From assembly GCA_023647555.1 (NCBI GenBank), contig JALRLY010000238.1, positions 1 to 36,197 of the forward strand: a stretch of 36,197 nucleotides of DNA, read 5' to 3'. Under the pieces are notes generated by a model. The model searched no databases and was not told the DNA's origin. It saw nothing but the letters and a program-made list of their open reading frames with translations. The translations under genes and the position numbers were made by a program. Source of the DNA: Pancytospora philotis. Taxonomy: Eukaryota; Microsporidia. Positions 1-8,189 of the stretch are shown here, one piece after another (the first letter of the stretch is position 1; each line of letters opens with the position of its first letter).

Positions 1-1
1 C

Positions 2-307
2 GGCGGCGTGTACGCCCAGCAGGACGACGGCGCCGCCTACACGCTGGTGGTGTTCGCCTGCAACCGGCATTTCGACTTCTCGCGCTACACCGAGCCGTCC
101 GGCCTGACGATCCTCCTGGACGTCCCCGGCGACGCCGCGTTCAAGTCGTTCACGGCCCTCGGCCTCGGCTTCACGCCCGAGCACTACCGCGCCTGCCCGC
201 GCTCTTTCTACATGATCGACGCGGGCTTTGGCGCGCTGCTCTGCGACAAGTACGGCATCCGCAAGCACTACAAGAATAGCCTGATTAAGATCGATCTGCC
301 GCAGTAA
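2..307 (+). CDS. 3' end of an unidentified protein gene
   Basis: An open frame enters from the left edge and stops at TAA (305-307), giving the last 101 residues of a protein whose start lies outside the window. Codons are strongly C/G-ending, as in the conserved genes here, so it is very likely real. The segment has a beta-like run (YTLVVFACN), then GLTILLDVPGD, an aromatic stretch with YRACPRSFYMIDAGFG, and a basic end (KYGIRKHYKNSLIK). The order 'G-hydrophobic-D-x-x-G ... Y-x-x-x-P-R' recalls the lipid-binding half of CRAL-TRIO/Sec14 domains, but that is only a loose resemblance and I do not assign a function. It is convergent with PWP2 on the other strand, 206 bp away. Confidence 0.6.
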   Translation, partial: GGVYAQQDDGAAYTLVVFACNRHFDFSRYTEPSGLTILLDVPGDAAFKSFTALGLGFTPEHYRACPRSFYMIDAGFGALLCDKYGIRKHYKNSLIKIDLPQ

Positions 308-513
308 ATTGTTTGATGTTGCTGTATTATTTTGGAGTTGCGGGCGGTCTGTGACATGAAGAATCGCTAAATGCCGTAGCCTGTACTAACTTTTGGTCCA
401 TCTTACTGTTCAGTTAAAGCTGCTACATCATAGCCAAAATTCTACCTACACCCGCTATCGACACTATAAAGATGCAAATCACCGATTTATTGAAGCAGAC
501 CTAAGCAAACCCC

Positions 514-2829
514 CTACGACTTCTTCATGATATTCTTGAGCATGAAGTAGCTCGCCCTGAGCGCCTCGTACTCCTCAGCATTGCCCTCCTTGATGGCCTC
601 GTAGCTGTGGGGCGCCACAACACCATGGTAGTACGTCGCCCACTTCACAAACTCGAGCAGACGGGTGTTCGAGTAGTCGGAGCGCAGCAGCTCCATCACG
701 CAGTCCACCATGGTCTCGACGAGCGCACGCGGCACGTACTTCACGGCCGCTGGCACGTCCTGCGTCGCTTCGACCACCCGCTGAATCAGCGGATAGTCGC
801 CGAGCTGCAGCGCCGCGACGAGCGCAGCGGTGGGGTTCCCCGCCGCCAAGCTCTCGGCGACAAACTCGGGCGACGCCGTGACGTTGAACTCGATGGGGTT
901 GAAGGCGCGCGCCGTCGTATCGAAGATCACGATGCCCTCGCGCGACAGCGCGTAGATGCGCCCGCCAGAGACGACCAGCTGGCGCGCCTCAATGAAGTTC
1001 TCCTTGGAGAAGCTCGTCTTGCGCTCCTTGTCGAGCCGCTCTTTGTAGTTCTCCCAGTCGCGGTTCCTCGAGATGCGCAGCGTCTGCACGAGATTGTAGG
1101 GAACGAGCGAGGCGCCCGCCGCAGCCTCGCGGCCCAGCACCTTGATCTGGTTGGAGTTTCCGGCGCACACGATCGCATGCCCGTCGAAGTCGATCTGCTC
1201 GACCGGCTTGGGCTTGCTGAACAGCTCCTCGCGATGGCGCGCCTCGAGGCTGGCCGCGAAGCTGCTCACAAAGCAGAAGTCCAGATCGTAGAGCGTCACG
1301 CCGGAGAACGTGGAGACCGCGAGCATGCGGCCCTTCACAGCGAAGCCCACGGCCGTCTCCTCGAGCGCCAGCTCCGTCGCCTTGCCGCTCACGAAGTCGT
1401 GCTTGGTCAGCTTATTGTCATAGCACAGGTAGTAGATGAAGCCGTCGTGAAACGCGAGCCGGGCGACGGGCGCCGCGAGCTTGATCTCGTCTATCTGCTT
1501 GCTCCGCTGCATGTCCACGATCGCAATGGAGTTGCCGGCCGCCATGAAGACCACCGCGCCGTCCTCGGTGGCCGCCGACTGGCTGTACTCAGCCAGGCTC
1601 CCGCGCGTGGAGATGCTGAAGGAGCGGTAGCAGTGCTGGTCGGCGACGTTGAACGCGGAGATGTAGCCGGTCTTGAGCGTGGTGATGCACGTGTTGCCGC
1701 ACTGGAAGACACCGAGGATGTCCCCCACGGCCTTCGTATCGAGCAGGAGCCCCTTGCAGACGTGGTCGCGGTACAGCCGCGTCCGCCCGTCGGCGCACCC
1801 GGCCGCGACCAGGCCCCTGTCCACCGAGAACGCGACAATCCGCGGCAGATCCACGCAGAACACGAACTTTTCGAGGTGCATGTCAAAGATCCCGACGAAG
1901 CTCCTCGAGCGCATGGCTATGCGCTGCTTGTGCATGCTCAGATGCTCCACGCGCCTGTCGATGTCGGCGCGGTAGAGCTCCTCGTCTCCCCGCCGCACCA
2001 CCAGCGTGTAGCGCTTCGGAGCCGCCCGGAAGCCGGGCTTGATGATGTTCTCGTCCACGCCGTCCGCCGGCTCAGCGCCCGTCGTGATCGTCTTCTTCTC
2101 CTCGCTGAAATGGAAATGGTCGTTCTCCGCCGCGGGCTTGGGCTCCTCGACGGGGCACTCGAGCACCACGGCGAACAGCCCGCCGTCCGCCGCGCCGCAG
2201 AGCACCGGCCATTCGAACTCAGCACGTTTCGAGCCGCTCCCGTGAAGCGGGAAGTGGGTCATCGTGCCGTCGCGGGACGTAACCGCGGCCATCCCGTCGC
2301 CGAGCAGGAACAGCCCGGCGGGGTCGTCGCGTGTCGTGGCCACCAGCTTCGACTCCTTGGTGACAACGTTGAACAGCCGCACGGAGCGGTCGCGCGCGGC
2401 CGTCAGAATCCACTCGTCGTCGACGATCCGGATGATAGAAATGGCGCTGTGGTGCCCGGGCAGCGTGGCCAGCTTGCGGAAGAGCGTGAACTTGTACTCC
2501 CGCGGCACGGCCCACACCTCGAGCACGGGCCCGACGCCGATCGCGAAGATCCGCTCGTTCGCATCTATCGCGGTGGCGGCCCTGCGCAGCGACCCCACGC
2601 TGTGCGGCCCGTAGTTCATCACCACGCGGTCGTCGGTGCACACAAAGAGGTTGTTGCCGTTCACGGCCGCGTGGCGCGCCGTGCCCTCCACGCTCGCGAA
2701 GGCGCTGAAGCTCTCGCCCTCGACCTTGTATATATTCGTGTGCGCCGCGAAGTAGAGCGCGTCGCCCAGCACCAGCATGTCGGCCTCTGACTCGGTCGGC
2801 ACCGTCGTCTTGTAGGCGTAGCCGCTCAT
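514..2829 (-). CDS. PWP2: PWP2/UTP1-like WD40 protein, UTP-B subunit of the SSU processome
   Basis: A 771-residue WD-repeat protein. PWP2 belongs to the UTP-B complex, which binds the 5' external spacer of pre-rRNA and U3 snoRNP in the nucleolus for 18S rRNA maturation. N-terminal propeller blades include a GHHSAIS...DDEWILTAARDRSVRLFN repeat. The family-typical tail follows: RDWENYKERL, then ARQLVVSGGRIYALSREGIVIFDT, FNPIEFNVTASPE, ALVAALQLGDYPLIQRVVE and VPRALVETMVDCVMELL, matching the Utp12-type C-terminal region. Yeast and human PWP2 are about 920 aa, so this one is compacted. The start is supported by AAAAATTTT 13-21 nt upstream. Stop is TAG, and an AATAAA (486-491, minus strand) lies 23 nt beyond. 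A CCAAT box lies upstream near 2935. Confidence 0.85.
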   Translation of the reverse strand: MSGYAYKTTVPTESEADMLVLGDALYFAAHTNIYKVEGESFSAFASVEGTARHAAVNGNNLFVCTDDRVVMNYGPHSVGSLRRAATAIDANERIFAIGVGPVLEVWAVPREYKFTLFRKLATLPGHHSAISIIRIVDDEWILTAARDRSVRLFNVVTKESKLVATTRDDPAGLFLLGDGMAAVTSRDGTMTHFPLHGSGSKRAEFEWPVLCGAADGGLFAVVLECPVEEPKPAAENDHFHFSEEKKTITTGAEPADGVDENIIKPGFRAAPKRYTLVVRRGDEELYRADIDRRVEHLSMHKQRIAMRSRSFVGIFDMHLEKFVFCVDLPRIVAFSVDRGLVAAGCADGRTRLYRDHVCKGLLLDTKAVGDILGVFQCGNTCITTLKTGYISAFNVADQHCYRSFSISTRGSLAEYSQSAATEDGAVVFMAAGNSIAIVDMQRSKQIDEIKLAAPVARLAFHDGFIYYLCYDNKLTKHDFVSGKATELALEETAVGFAVKGRMLAVSTFSGVTLYDLDFCFVSSFAASLEARHREELFSKPKPVEQIDFDGHAIVCAGNSNQIKVLGREAAAGASLVPYNLVQTLRISRNRDWENYKERLDKERKTSFSKENFIEARQLVVSGGRIYALSREGIVIFDTTARAFNPIEFNVTASPEFVAESLAAGNPTAALVAALQLGDYPLIQRVVEATQDVPAAVKYVPRALVETMVDCVMELLRSDYSNTRLLEFVKWATYYHGVVAPHSYEAIKEGNAEEYEALRASYFMLKNIMKKS

Positions 2830-2841
2830 TGCAACGGCCGC

Positions 2842-2850
2842 AAAAATTTT
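2842..2850 (-). promoter_or_regulatory. AAATTTT-type start-proximal signal of PWP2
   Basis: Minus-strand AAAATTTTT ends 13 nt before the PWP2 start codon. The same kind of motif sits beside many starts in this window, which is the main argument for its being a transcription or start signal. Confidence 0.6.
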
Positions 2851-3064
2851 CTTTTTCCTCGCCAGGCGGTGCTACCGCTGCGGCTATTGCTGTAGGTCCT
2901 GTTGCGCTGCCACACCTCCTTAGTACGCAGCTTGATTGGTGGTGTAACCATTCATAGATTTCCTGTGTATGCTTCTGGATCCCCCTCACAAACGCTCTTC
3001 TCATAGACTGCGCCATTTTAATATTTATTTAACACTGCCGGGAGCAATACCCAGCGTCCCCACT

Positions 3065-3721
3065 CTATGGCCCTGCCGAGCGCACGACGTGCTTCGCACG
3101 CAGGCTGATCGTGCACAGCCCCGTCTTGTTGCTGTTGGTGATCTCGGGCACATCCTCGACCGGGTCCTCCTTCTCGAGGTCCATGCGCCGCGCGAGCAGC
3201 AGCAGCAGCACAATCACGCCGGAGCACCCGATGCACAGCAGCGCGTATATGCTGAAGACGCCGGCCATCCCGTTCATGACGCCCTTGCAGAGATCGCGCA
3301 GCTTCGCGACCTGCACGTCCGGCCGCCAGTTGCGGATCCGCATGTTGAGCTGCGTCCGCGAGTAGAACTCGCTCTCGAGGATCGCCGCGAAGTTGCTGCG
3401 CAGCTCGAAGTACACGAAGTACCCGAAGTACACATGCAGCACCAGGAAGACCGCGCTGACGTAGCCGTCGAGCAGCATCCCGAACTTGCTCGCGATATTC
3501 ATCACGTAGCACGTGAGCGCGCCGGTCAGCAGCGCGAAGAAGCCCGCGGTCTTGGCGACCGTCTGAAACGAGAGCAGGCTTTCCTTCATCGCCTCGGCCT
3601 CGATCTGCAGGAAGCGGATGTTCCACACGCAGTAGCCCCAGAACACCGCCGTGGCGAGTATCATCGCGATGCTCAGCGAGCTCGCGAGCAGCCGCAGCGC
3701 CTTGAAGCTCCTCGTCTGCAT
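3065..3721 (-). CDS. Four-pass (tetraspan) membrane protein, unknown function
   Basis: A 218-residue protein with four hydrophobic segments at about residues 11-33, 57-76, 87-107 and 151-177. The loop before the last segment is the largest (about 45 residues), followed by an acidic cytoplasm-like tail (DLEKEDPVEDVPE). This spacing is tetraspanin-like, but the CCG motif of true tetraspanins is absent. I chose the ATG at 3721 because the 14-mer GCTGATTGGTCAGC lies 32 nt upstream, in the same place as at another four-pass gene (17097). The frame stays open upstream to in-frame ATGs at 3826 and 3928; the latter would overlap the start of the divergent gene. Stop is TAG, with AATAAA (3024-3029, minus strand) downstream. 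Membrane location is well supported; function is not. Confidence 0.7.
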   Translation of the reverse strand: MQTRSFKALRLLASSLSIAMILATAVFWGYCVWNIRFLQIEAEAMKESLLSFQTVAKTAGFFALLTGALTCYVMNIASKFGMLLDGYVSAVFLVLHVYFGYFVYFELRSNFAAILESEFYSRTQLNMRIRNWRPDVQVAKLRDLCKGVMNGMAGVFSIYALLCIGCSGVIVLLLLLARRMDLEKEDPVEDVPEITNSNKTGLCTISLRAKHVVRSAGP

Positions 3722-3753
3722 CGGCGCCCGCGCGTGTCCCGTTAACTGCTTGT

Positions 3754-3767
3754 GCTGACCAATCAGC
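3754..3767 (-). promoter_or_regulatory. CCAAT-containing 14-mer upstream of the 3721 membrane-protein gene
   Basis: Read in the gene's direction it is GCTGATTGGTCAGC, an inverted CCAAT box inside an imperfect palindrome. The identical 14-mer, in the same orientation, lies upstream of the gene at 17097. Confidence 0.55.
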
Positions 3768-3926
3768 GGCGAGGGCGCAAACGACTGGCTCGCGACAAGG
3801 GGAATGGACGAATGCGCTTGCGGCATCTGGCGGGGCTCCCACGCACGCGGTTGGTGCGGCCGCACGCGCAGGACAGCGCCCGGCCACACCCGCTGCAAAG
3901 TTTTAACGGCGGGCGTCTTTTTGTCC

Positions 3927-4493
3927 ATGTTTCGCAGGGCGAAGCTGGCCGAGAAGCTGGCGCGCGAGAACAAGTTCAAGGAGCCGAAGGTGCGCAAGTG
4001 CAAGGAGATCGTGACGCACGCGAAGGAGCGCAACGACGTGGAGCGGATCTTCGCGCTCGCGTCCTTCCCGAAGAAGCGCCAGGCGCTCTACCGGACCGTC
4101 GTCGGGCTGCCGCAGACCGAGCTGGACCAGAACATCTACATGCTAGCCGACATCGTGCTGCGCTGCCTGCTCGAGGACTCCGTGATCGACAAGCTGTTCT
4201 ACACTGCGCTGGGCCGGCTGCTGCGCTCCGCGCGCGGCGCCGCGATCTAGGGCCTGTGCGTGGACTATCTGAAGGCGCAGCTGGCCGTGGACTCCGCGTA
4301 TCTGACGTACGCGGAGTTTCTGGTGCGCAACCACAGCAGAGTCGTCGCTGCGCGGAGGAACGAGCTGCTGCTCTGCATCACCGACCCGAAGCTGAGCAAG
4401 TCCATAGCGAACATGAAGGCGCCGAGCAGTGTGCGCACCTGCAGCTACACCGAGCCTGTCGTCTTCACCCGGGCTGCGTGCGGGATCTCCTAG
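3927..4493 (+). pseudogene. Unidentified basic protein gene interrupted by an in-frame TAG
   Basis: The frame opens at ATG 3927 with AAAGTTTT (3897-3904) upstream. It encodes 107 residues, beginning with a Lys/Arg-rich helix (FRRAKLAEKLARENKFKEPK), and stops at TAG 4248-4250. The same frame then continues for 80 more codons to TAG 4491-4493, with the same C/G-ending codon style and a coherent amphipathic sequence (LCVDYLKAQLAVDSAYLTYAEF). The two halves therefore look like one 188-codon gene broken by a single nonsense codon. A functional 107-aa product, or readthrough, cannot be excluded. I recognise no family. It is divergent from the membrane-protein gene on the minus strand. Confidence 0.55.
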
Positions 4494-4859
4494 GCTCCTT
4501 TACGTTATCAGCATGCTGTCAATTCAGCTGCCTATACATAAATATGTTTTCCACGCTTTCGTTGCCTATTGCTATGCTTGAATCACTGATATTTGTCATT
4601 CATAGCGCTAGTTACAGTATTTCGGAGTATATTCTGATCTGTTCTCAACACACAAGCCAGTTTTCGATTTGTATACTGTGGCTACTTGAGTGCTCGAGCA
4701 GCGGCCAAGTGCGGCTAACCTTTGGTATTGAACGGGTGTCAGATTTCTATGAAGATCCGCTATACAGAAGATCGGTAAAGAAAGAGCAAGGCAAATGCAG
4801 CGCATGGGGGAGCCATATTGCCGACATCACTATTTAATAAAAATTTCTCGTTATCCCCA
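4494..4859. other. AT-richer spacer before the family A array
   Basis: No supportable gene. The spacer is visibly richer in A/T than the sequence to its left. Its right end holds AAAAATTT (4839-4846), about 14 nt before the first family A start. Confidence 0.5.
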
Positions 4860-6275
4860 ATGCTGGCGCAAATTTTTCAAACAGTATTACTGTGGTGCCA
4901 TTATGCACTGGCAGCTTTTGATGTCGCGAGTATTGCGGTATCTGATTTGCAATCCTTCGGAGCGCATGACTGTAGCACGCTGAACAGTCTGGAAAACTGG
5001 GTGCTCGATAGCTTATTTGAGCACTGCGTCCAGCTCAGCCGCCCCGAGTTCACGCACGATCAAATCTCTGAGATGCTGCTCACAGAAACTGAATCTGACA
5101 AAGCGCGGTACATTATTACGTTCATCCTTCACACCGACGCTATCAGATGCATCGATCAACTGCAGCGGCTGGTCGGCCGGGTCGGATTCGGCGGCCACTG
5201 TCTGCTGCACAAGCTTTTTGCTGAGCCCTATGTTACGCATCTCGAATGGCACCATGATTGCAAGCCGTGGACAGAGACTTACGAGCGCTTTATAGACTGC
5301 CTGCTGAGCAGCGCGGATAATCTTACGGCGACGAGGAACGGGCTACTAACCACTGTCGAGAACGAGCGTTTAATGACCGCACAGGAATATGATCTGGAGC
5401 GTGCCACCACAAGTTGCAGCATAGATTACATGCTGTTTGAAATAAAGAACGCAGCATGCAATTCTACTGAAAAAGCACTCGTGAACCTCTGGGAACTGCT
5501 GTACACCTGGGTGGGGGATCCCAAGCGCTTCTCGCAGCATGAGTCTGTCGCATGCGAGCTTTTCAGTTTTCTTTTGAAGTCGGACTTTGGGGAAGCCAAT
5601 GTAAAAGCAAGACGGCAGCGTTGTATTGCCGAACTGGTCATCAAAAATGGCTTGGAGCATTATACTAATCTTCTTCGTAAACTGGGAAGTCTGGCTAGTG
5701 TAACCAACATAGTGTATAACTACATAAGGACCAATGGCTATAGCGAGTGCATTGCTGATATGATCTGGTACTACACTGACTGCATTAGAGAAGTTAATTT
5801 TCATCATGATATCAACCGTGCCACCTATGTTTTGCACAAGAAGTATTTCCCTGCCGCTCACGAGCGTTTTTACGCCGAGGATTATTGCTGGAAAAAGTAT
5901 CCACTCTACTTCAACAAAATATCGCCGCGGCTGCTGTGCAGCTACTTCACCGAGCTTTTCGATGCTCGAGTAGACCCAGAGGCCGAAGACGAAAAGATGA
6001 AAGAGTACATGCGCATGCTAAGTTGCGATAATTGCGCTGAGGTATTAAAGTGGTCCAGCCTGAGCGACAATGATGCCATGACAAAATTTATTCTTGGGCA
6101 TCTCGATAGAGCGTTATGGAAAGAATATATGGACAGAGCCTGTAGTAGACTTGGAGAAAAGCTAAAGGATCAACACCTCGATGTAGCGTATCGAAGGATT
6201 AAAGCATACATATCAAAGCAGAATTCTAGCCCTGTACTTAATGATGGTCCCTCAGTCAGCGTCCACACAGTTTAA
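4860..6275 (+). CDS. Family A secreted protein, copy 1
   Basis: 471 residues from ATG 4860, chosen because all four paralogues share the opening M(V)LAQIFQ at this point and an AAAAATTT lies just upstream. The N-terminus looks like a signal peptide: MLAQIFQTVLLWCHYALAA, a hydrophobic core and a small-residue A-x-A-type site. The mature part appears mostly helical and shares landmarks with the other copies: VSDLQSFGAHD, SIDYMLFEIK, KISPRLLCSYFTELF, MRMLSCDNCAEVLK and a C-terminal helix ending LDVAYRRI. No known domain is recognised. Codon usage is nearly neutral, unlike the GC-biased housekeeping genes. A tandem family of secreted, divergent proteins in a probable parasite suggests a host-facing role, but that is inference. 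Confidence 0.8.
   Translation: MLAQIFQTVLLWCHYALAAFDVASIAVSDLQSFGAHDCSTLNSLENWVLDSLFEHCVQLSRPEFTHDQISEMLLTETESDKARYIITFILHTDAIRCIDQLQRLVGRVGFGGHCLLHKLFAEPYVTHLEWHHDCKPWTETYERFIDCLLSSADNLTATRNGLLTTVENERLMTAQEYDLERATTSCSIDYMLFEIKNAACNSTEKALVNLWELLYTWVGDPKRFSQHESVACELFSFLLKSDFGEANVKARRQRCIAELVIKNGLEHYTNLLRKLGSLASVTNIVYNYIRTNGYSECIADMIWYYTDCIREVNFHHDINRATYVLHKKYFPAAHERFYAEDYCWKKYPLYFNKISPRLLCSYFTELFDARVDPEAEDEKMKEYMRMLSCDNCAEVLKWSSLSDNDAMTKFILGHLDRALWKEYMDRACSRLGEKLKDQHLDVAYRRIKAYISKQNSSPVLNDGPSVSVHTV
4869..4879 (+). promoter_or_regulatory. CAAATTTTTCA element inside codons 4-7 of family A copy 1
   Basis: The 11-mer CAAATTTTTCA occurs at the same codon position in all four family A copies (also 6662-6672, 8199-8209 and 10158-10168), and again at 11860-11870 just before another start codon. 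It matches the AAATTTT start-signal class but here lies inside the signal-peptide codons. Confidence 0.45.
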
Positions 6276-6649
6276 AAACGTGCGTACATATGAAAACGAT
6301 ATGAATAAATTTGAATTAGAGAAAAACTAGGATGTTTGTCTGCATGCTACTCACTCCGCGCATCTCTTCTGGAGTCCTATGCGCCACATACTGGGCGCCT
6401 GCAGTCATCCTCCTCGTATGCATAACGATCTCTTTTGCAATGAAAACTTGCCAGCGTGTCTTCTCTATTGCGACAGTCCACAACTGGTTTCAGCCGGCAG
6501 CGCCATTTTTGGTTAACGGACCGGGTTGCACTATCTGCCGCCCAAGAGGTCCTGAGCATATTCGAAGTATAAACTAAGTTGTATCAGGCGCTGCTCATCG
6601 ACCGGCCACATTGGAAGCGCCGGCATCAGTAAAACTTTTCTGGCATCCC
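6276..6649. other. Spacer between family A copies 1 and 2
   Basis: Contains a possible 81-codon ORF (6332-6577, ATG start) with a hydrophobic stretch but no upstream signal and no paralogue in the other spacers, so it is not called. AAAACTTTT (6631-6639) precedes the copy 2 start. Confidence 0.4.
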
Positions 6650-8017
6650 ATGGTGCTGGCTCAAATTTTTCAGGTGCTGGTGGTGTGCAGCTGCTATGCC
6701 GAGGCAGCCATAAATCCTGCAAACGTCGCTGTATCGGATCTACGGTCGTTCGGTGCGCCTGACCGCCACACACTAACCATTTTAGAAAGCCAAATACTCG
6801 ACAGCCTATTTGAGCGCTGCTGGCGGCTCGAGTGCTGTAAGATCGCACGAAAGAGGATTGACAGACTGCAATCCACAACAGAGGCAAGCGACAAAGCACG
6901 CCACATCATCCTCTGTGTCATTACCGATGCAAATCCCGCTGTACAGCTCCTACAACTGCTAAACAGCGTCGGCTTTGGCGGCCACTTTCTGCTACTCAAA
7001 CTGTTCACGAAAGACTACGTTGGGTCTCTCAAAATGGACACGCTGACCAGATTCAGGGAGTTTTTCGCGACCAGAGCGGCGCGTGACGAAGTTCTTTGCG
7101 CGTATCCCAGGCAGCTGCTGCGTGAGACTGTCGACAACGTGCTCAATCTGGACATACGCGACTACGATAAGACGCACGGCGCCGCGAACAGCTGCATCGA
7201 TTATATGCTCTTTGAGATGAAGAAGGGGCTGCCCTTGTTCACCAAATCAGAACTACAGGATCTCTGGCGCCTGCTGGGCTATTGGCTCGAGGATGCCGTG
7301 CGGTTTGCGCCGCGAAGGTCCGTTGCCAGCGATCTCATCAGATTTGTTATGCAGTCAAATCTATTGAAAGACAGGATGAAATTAGATTGGAAGTCAAGCA
7401 TTGTCAAAAAGATCGTGGACAACGGCTCACAGGATTATATCAGCCTTCTAAGTGCGCTAGATAGCACGAAAACTGCAACTGCAGAGGTGAAGGCCCTTGT
7501 GGAGAGCCTCGGCTATGATAAACACATCGCAGGTTTGATCTGGAACTTCACGGACCACATCGAGAACGGAAATGCCTATAAGTACCCCGGAGATGTCATC
7601 AGTGCTCTGCACGGAAAGTACTTCCCTCCCACCTTCGAGGCTTTCTACAAAACACCAACGCCCTGGAACCAGGATCCGCGCTTCTTCAGCAAAATATCGC
7701 CGAGGCTGCTCTATGTCTACTTCACCGAGCTATACTACGCTAAGAATAGGCTCAAAACCAGAGACCGGAACATGAGGGAGTGCATGCGCATGCTGAGCTG
7801 CGATGCATGCGCTGAGTTTTTGAAATTTGTCTGGTTGAGAGATGAAGAGGGCTCGGCCATACTGCTGGGCTTTATGCTACGGTATCTCGATGAAGATTAT
7901 ACGCGAGAATATCTGGCCAGGGCCCGCAGCAGGCTCGCAGTAAAAATAAGCGACCCACACCTTGATTTGGCATATCGGAAAATATTCAATAAAATAATCG
8001 GCGTTTATGTGGCTTAG
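6650..8017 (+). CDS. Family A secreted protein, copy 2
   Basis: 455 residues from ATG 6650. It opens MVLAQIFQVLVVCSCYAEAA, a convincing signal peptide with cleavage likely after AEA. The mature chain follows the family pattern: VSDLRSFGAPDRHTL, HIILCVITDANPA, GFGGHFLLLKLF, SIDYMLFEMKK, KISPRLLYVYFTELY and MRMLSCDACAEFLK. It has somewhat more C/G-ending codons than copy 1. AATAAA occurs about 30 nt before the TAG stop. Like its neighbours it has no recognised domain, so function is open; secretion is the best-supported property. Confidence 0.8.
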   Translation: MVLAQIFQVLVVCSCYAEAAINPANVAVSDLRSFGAPDRHTLTILESQILDSLFERCWRLECCKIARKRIDRLQSTTEASDKARHIILCVITDANPAVQLLQLLNSVGFGGHFLLLKLFTKDYVGSLKMDTLTRFREFFATRAARDEVLCAYPRQLLRETVDNVLNLDIRDYDKTHGAANSCIDYMLFEMKKGLPLFTKSELQDLWRLLGYWLEDAVRFAPRRSVASDLIRFVMQSNLLKDRMKLDWKSSIVKKIVDNGSQDYISLLSALDSTKTATAEVKALVESLGYDKHIAGLIWNFTDHIENGNAYKYPGDVISALHGKYFPPTFEAFYKTPTPWNQDPRFFSKISPRLLYVYFTELYYAKNRLKTRDRNMRECMRMLSCDACAEFLKFVWLRDEEGSAILLGFMLRYLDEDYTREYLARARSRLAVKISDPHLDLAYRKIFNKIIGVYVA

Positions 8018-8074
8018 TAGTGCTATACTGGGCAGCCACTGCTCGCGAGCTTGCGCCCTTCGCGGCGGCCTGGA

Positions 8075-8121
8075 TGGCTGCACCGAGCTTGCGGAAGCTC
8101 GAGGGTGGCAGCCAGTTTTTT
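8075..8121 (+). other. 16-bp imperfect hairpin followed by T6 in the copy 2/copy 3 spacer
   Basis: TGGCTGC (8075-8081) pairs with GCAGCCA (8108-8114), ACC (8082-8084) with GGT (8104-8106), and GAGCTT (8085-8090) with AAGCTC (8095-8100) around a GCGG loop. Six T residues follow at 8116-8121. In a eukaryote, hairpin plus T-run would fit the 3' end of a small Pol III RNA, but no known RNA family is recognised. Confidence 0.4.
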
Positions 8122-8189
8122 CAAGTTATTCTAGAATTGAATCTAACGCCGCGACGTCGAGCTTCACGAGAAATTTTAGCTCTCCCAGA

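Noticed and set aside
607..2790. Long plus-strand open frame (727 codons) antisense to PWP2
   Set aside because: Its product is an Arg/His/Val-rich shadow of the kind high GC3 creates opposite a real gene; PWP2 on the minus strand has clear family motifs.
6332..6577. 81-codon ATG ORF between family A copies 1 and 2
   Set aside because: No start signal, no counterpart in the other spacers and unremarkable composition. A small gene cannot be fully excluded.
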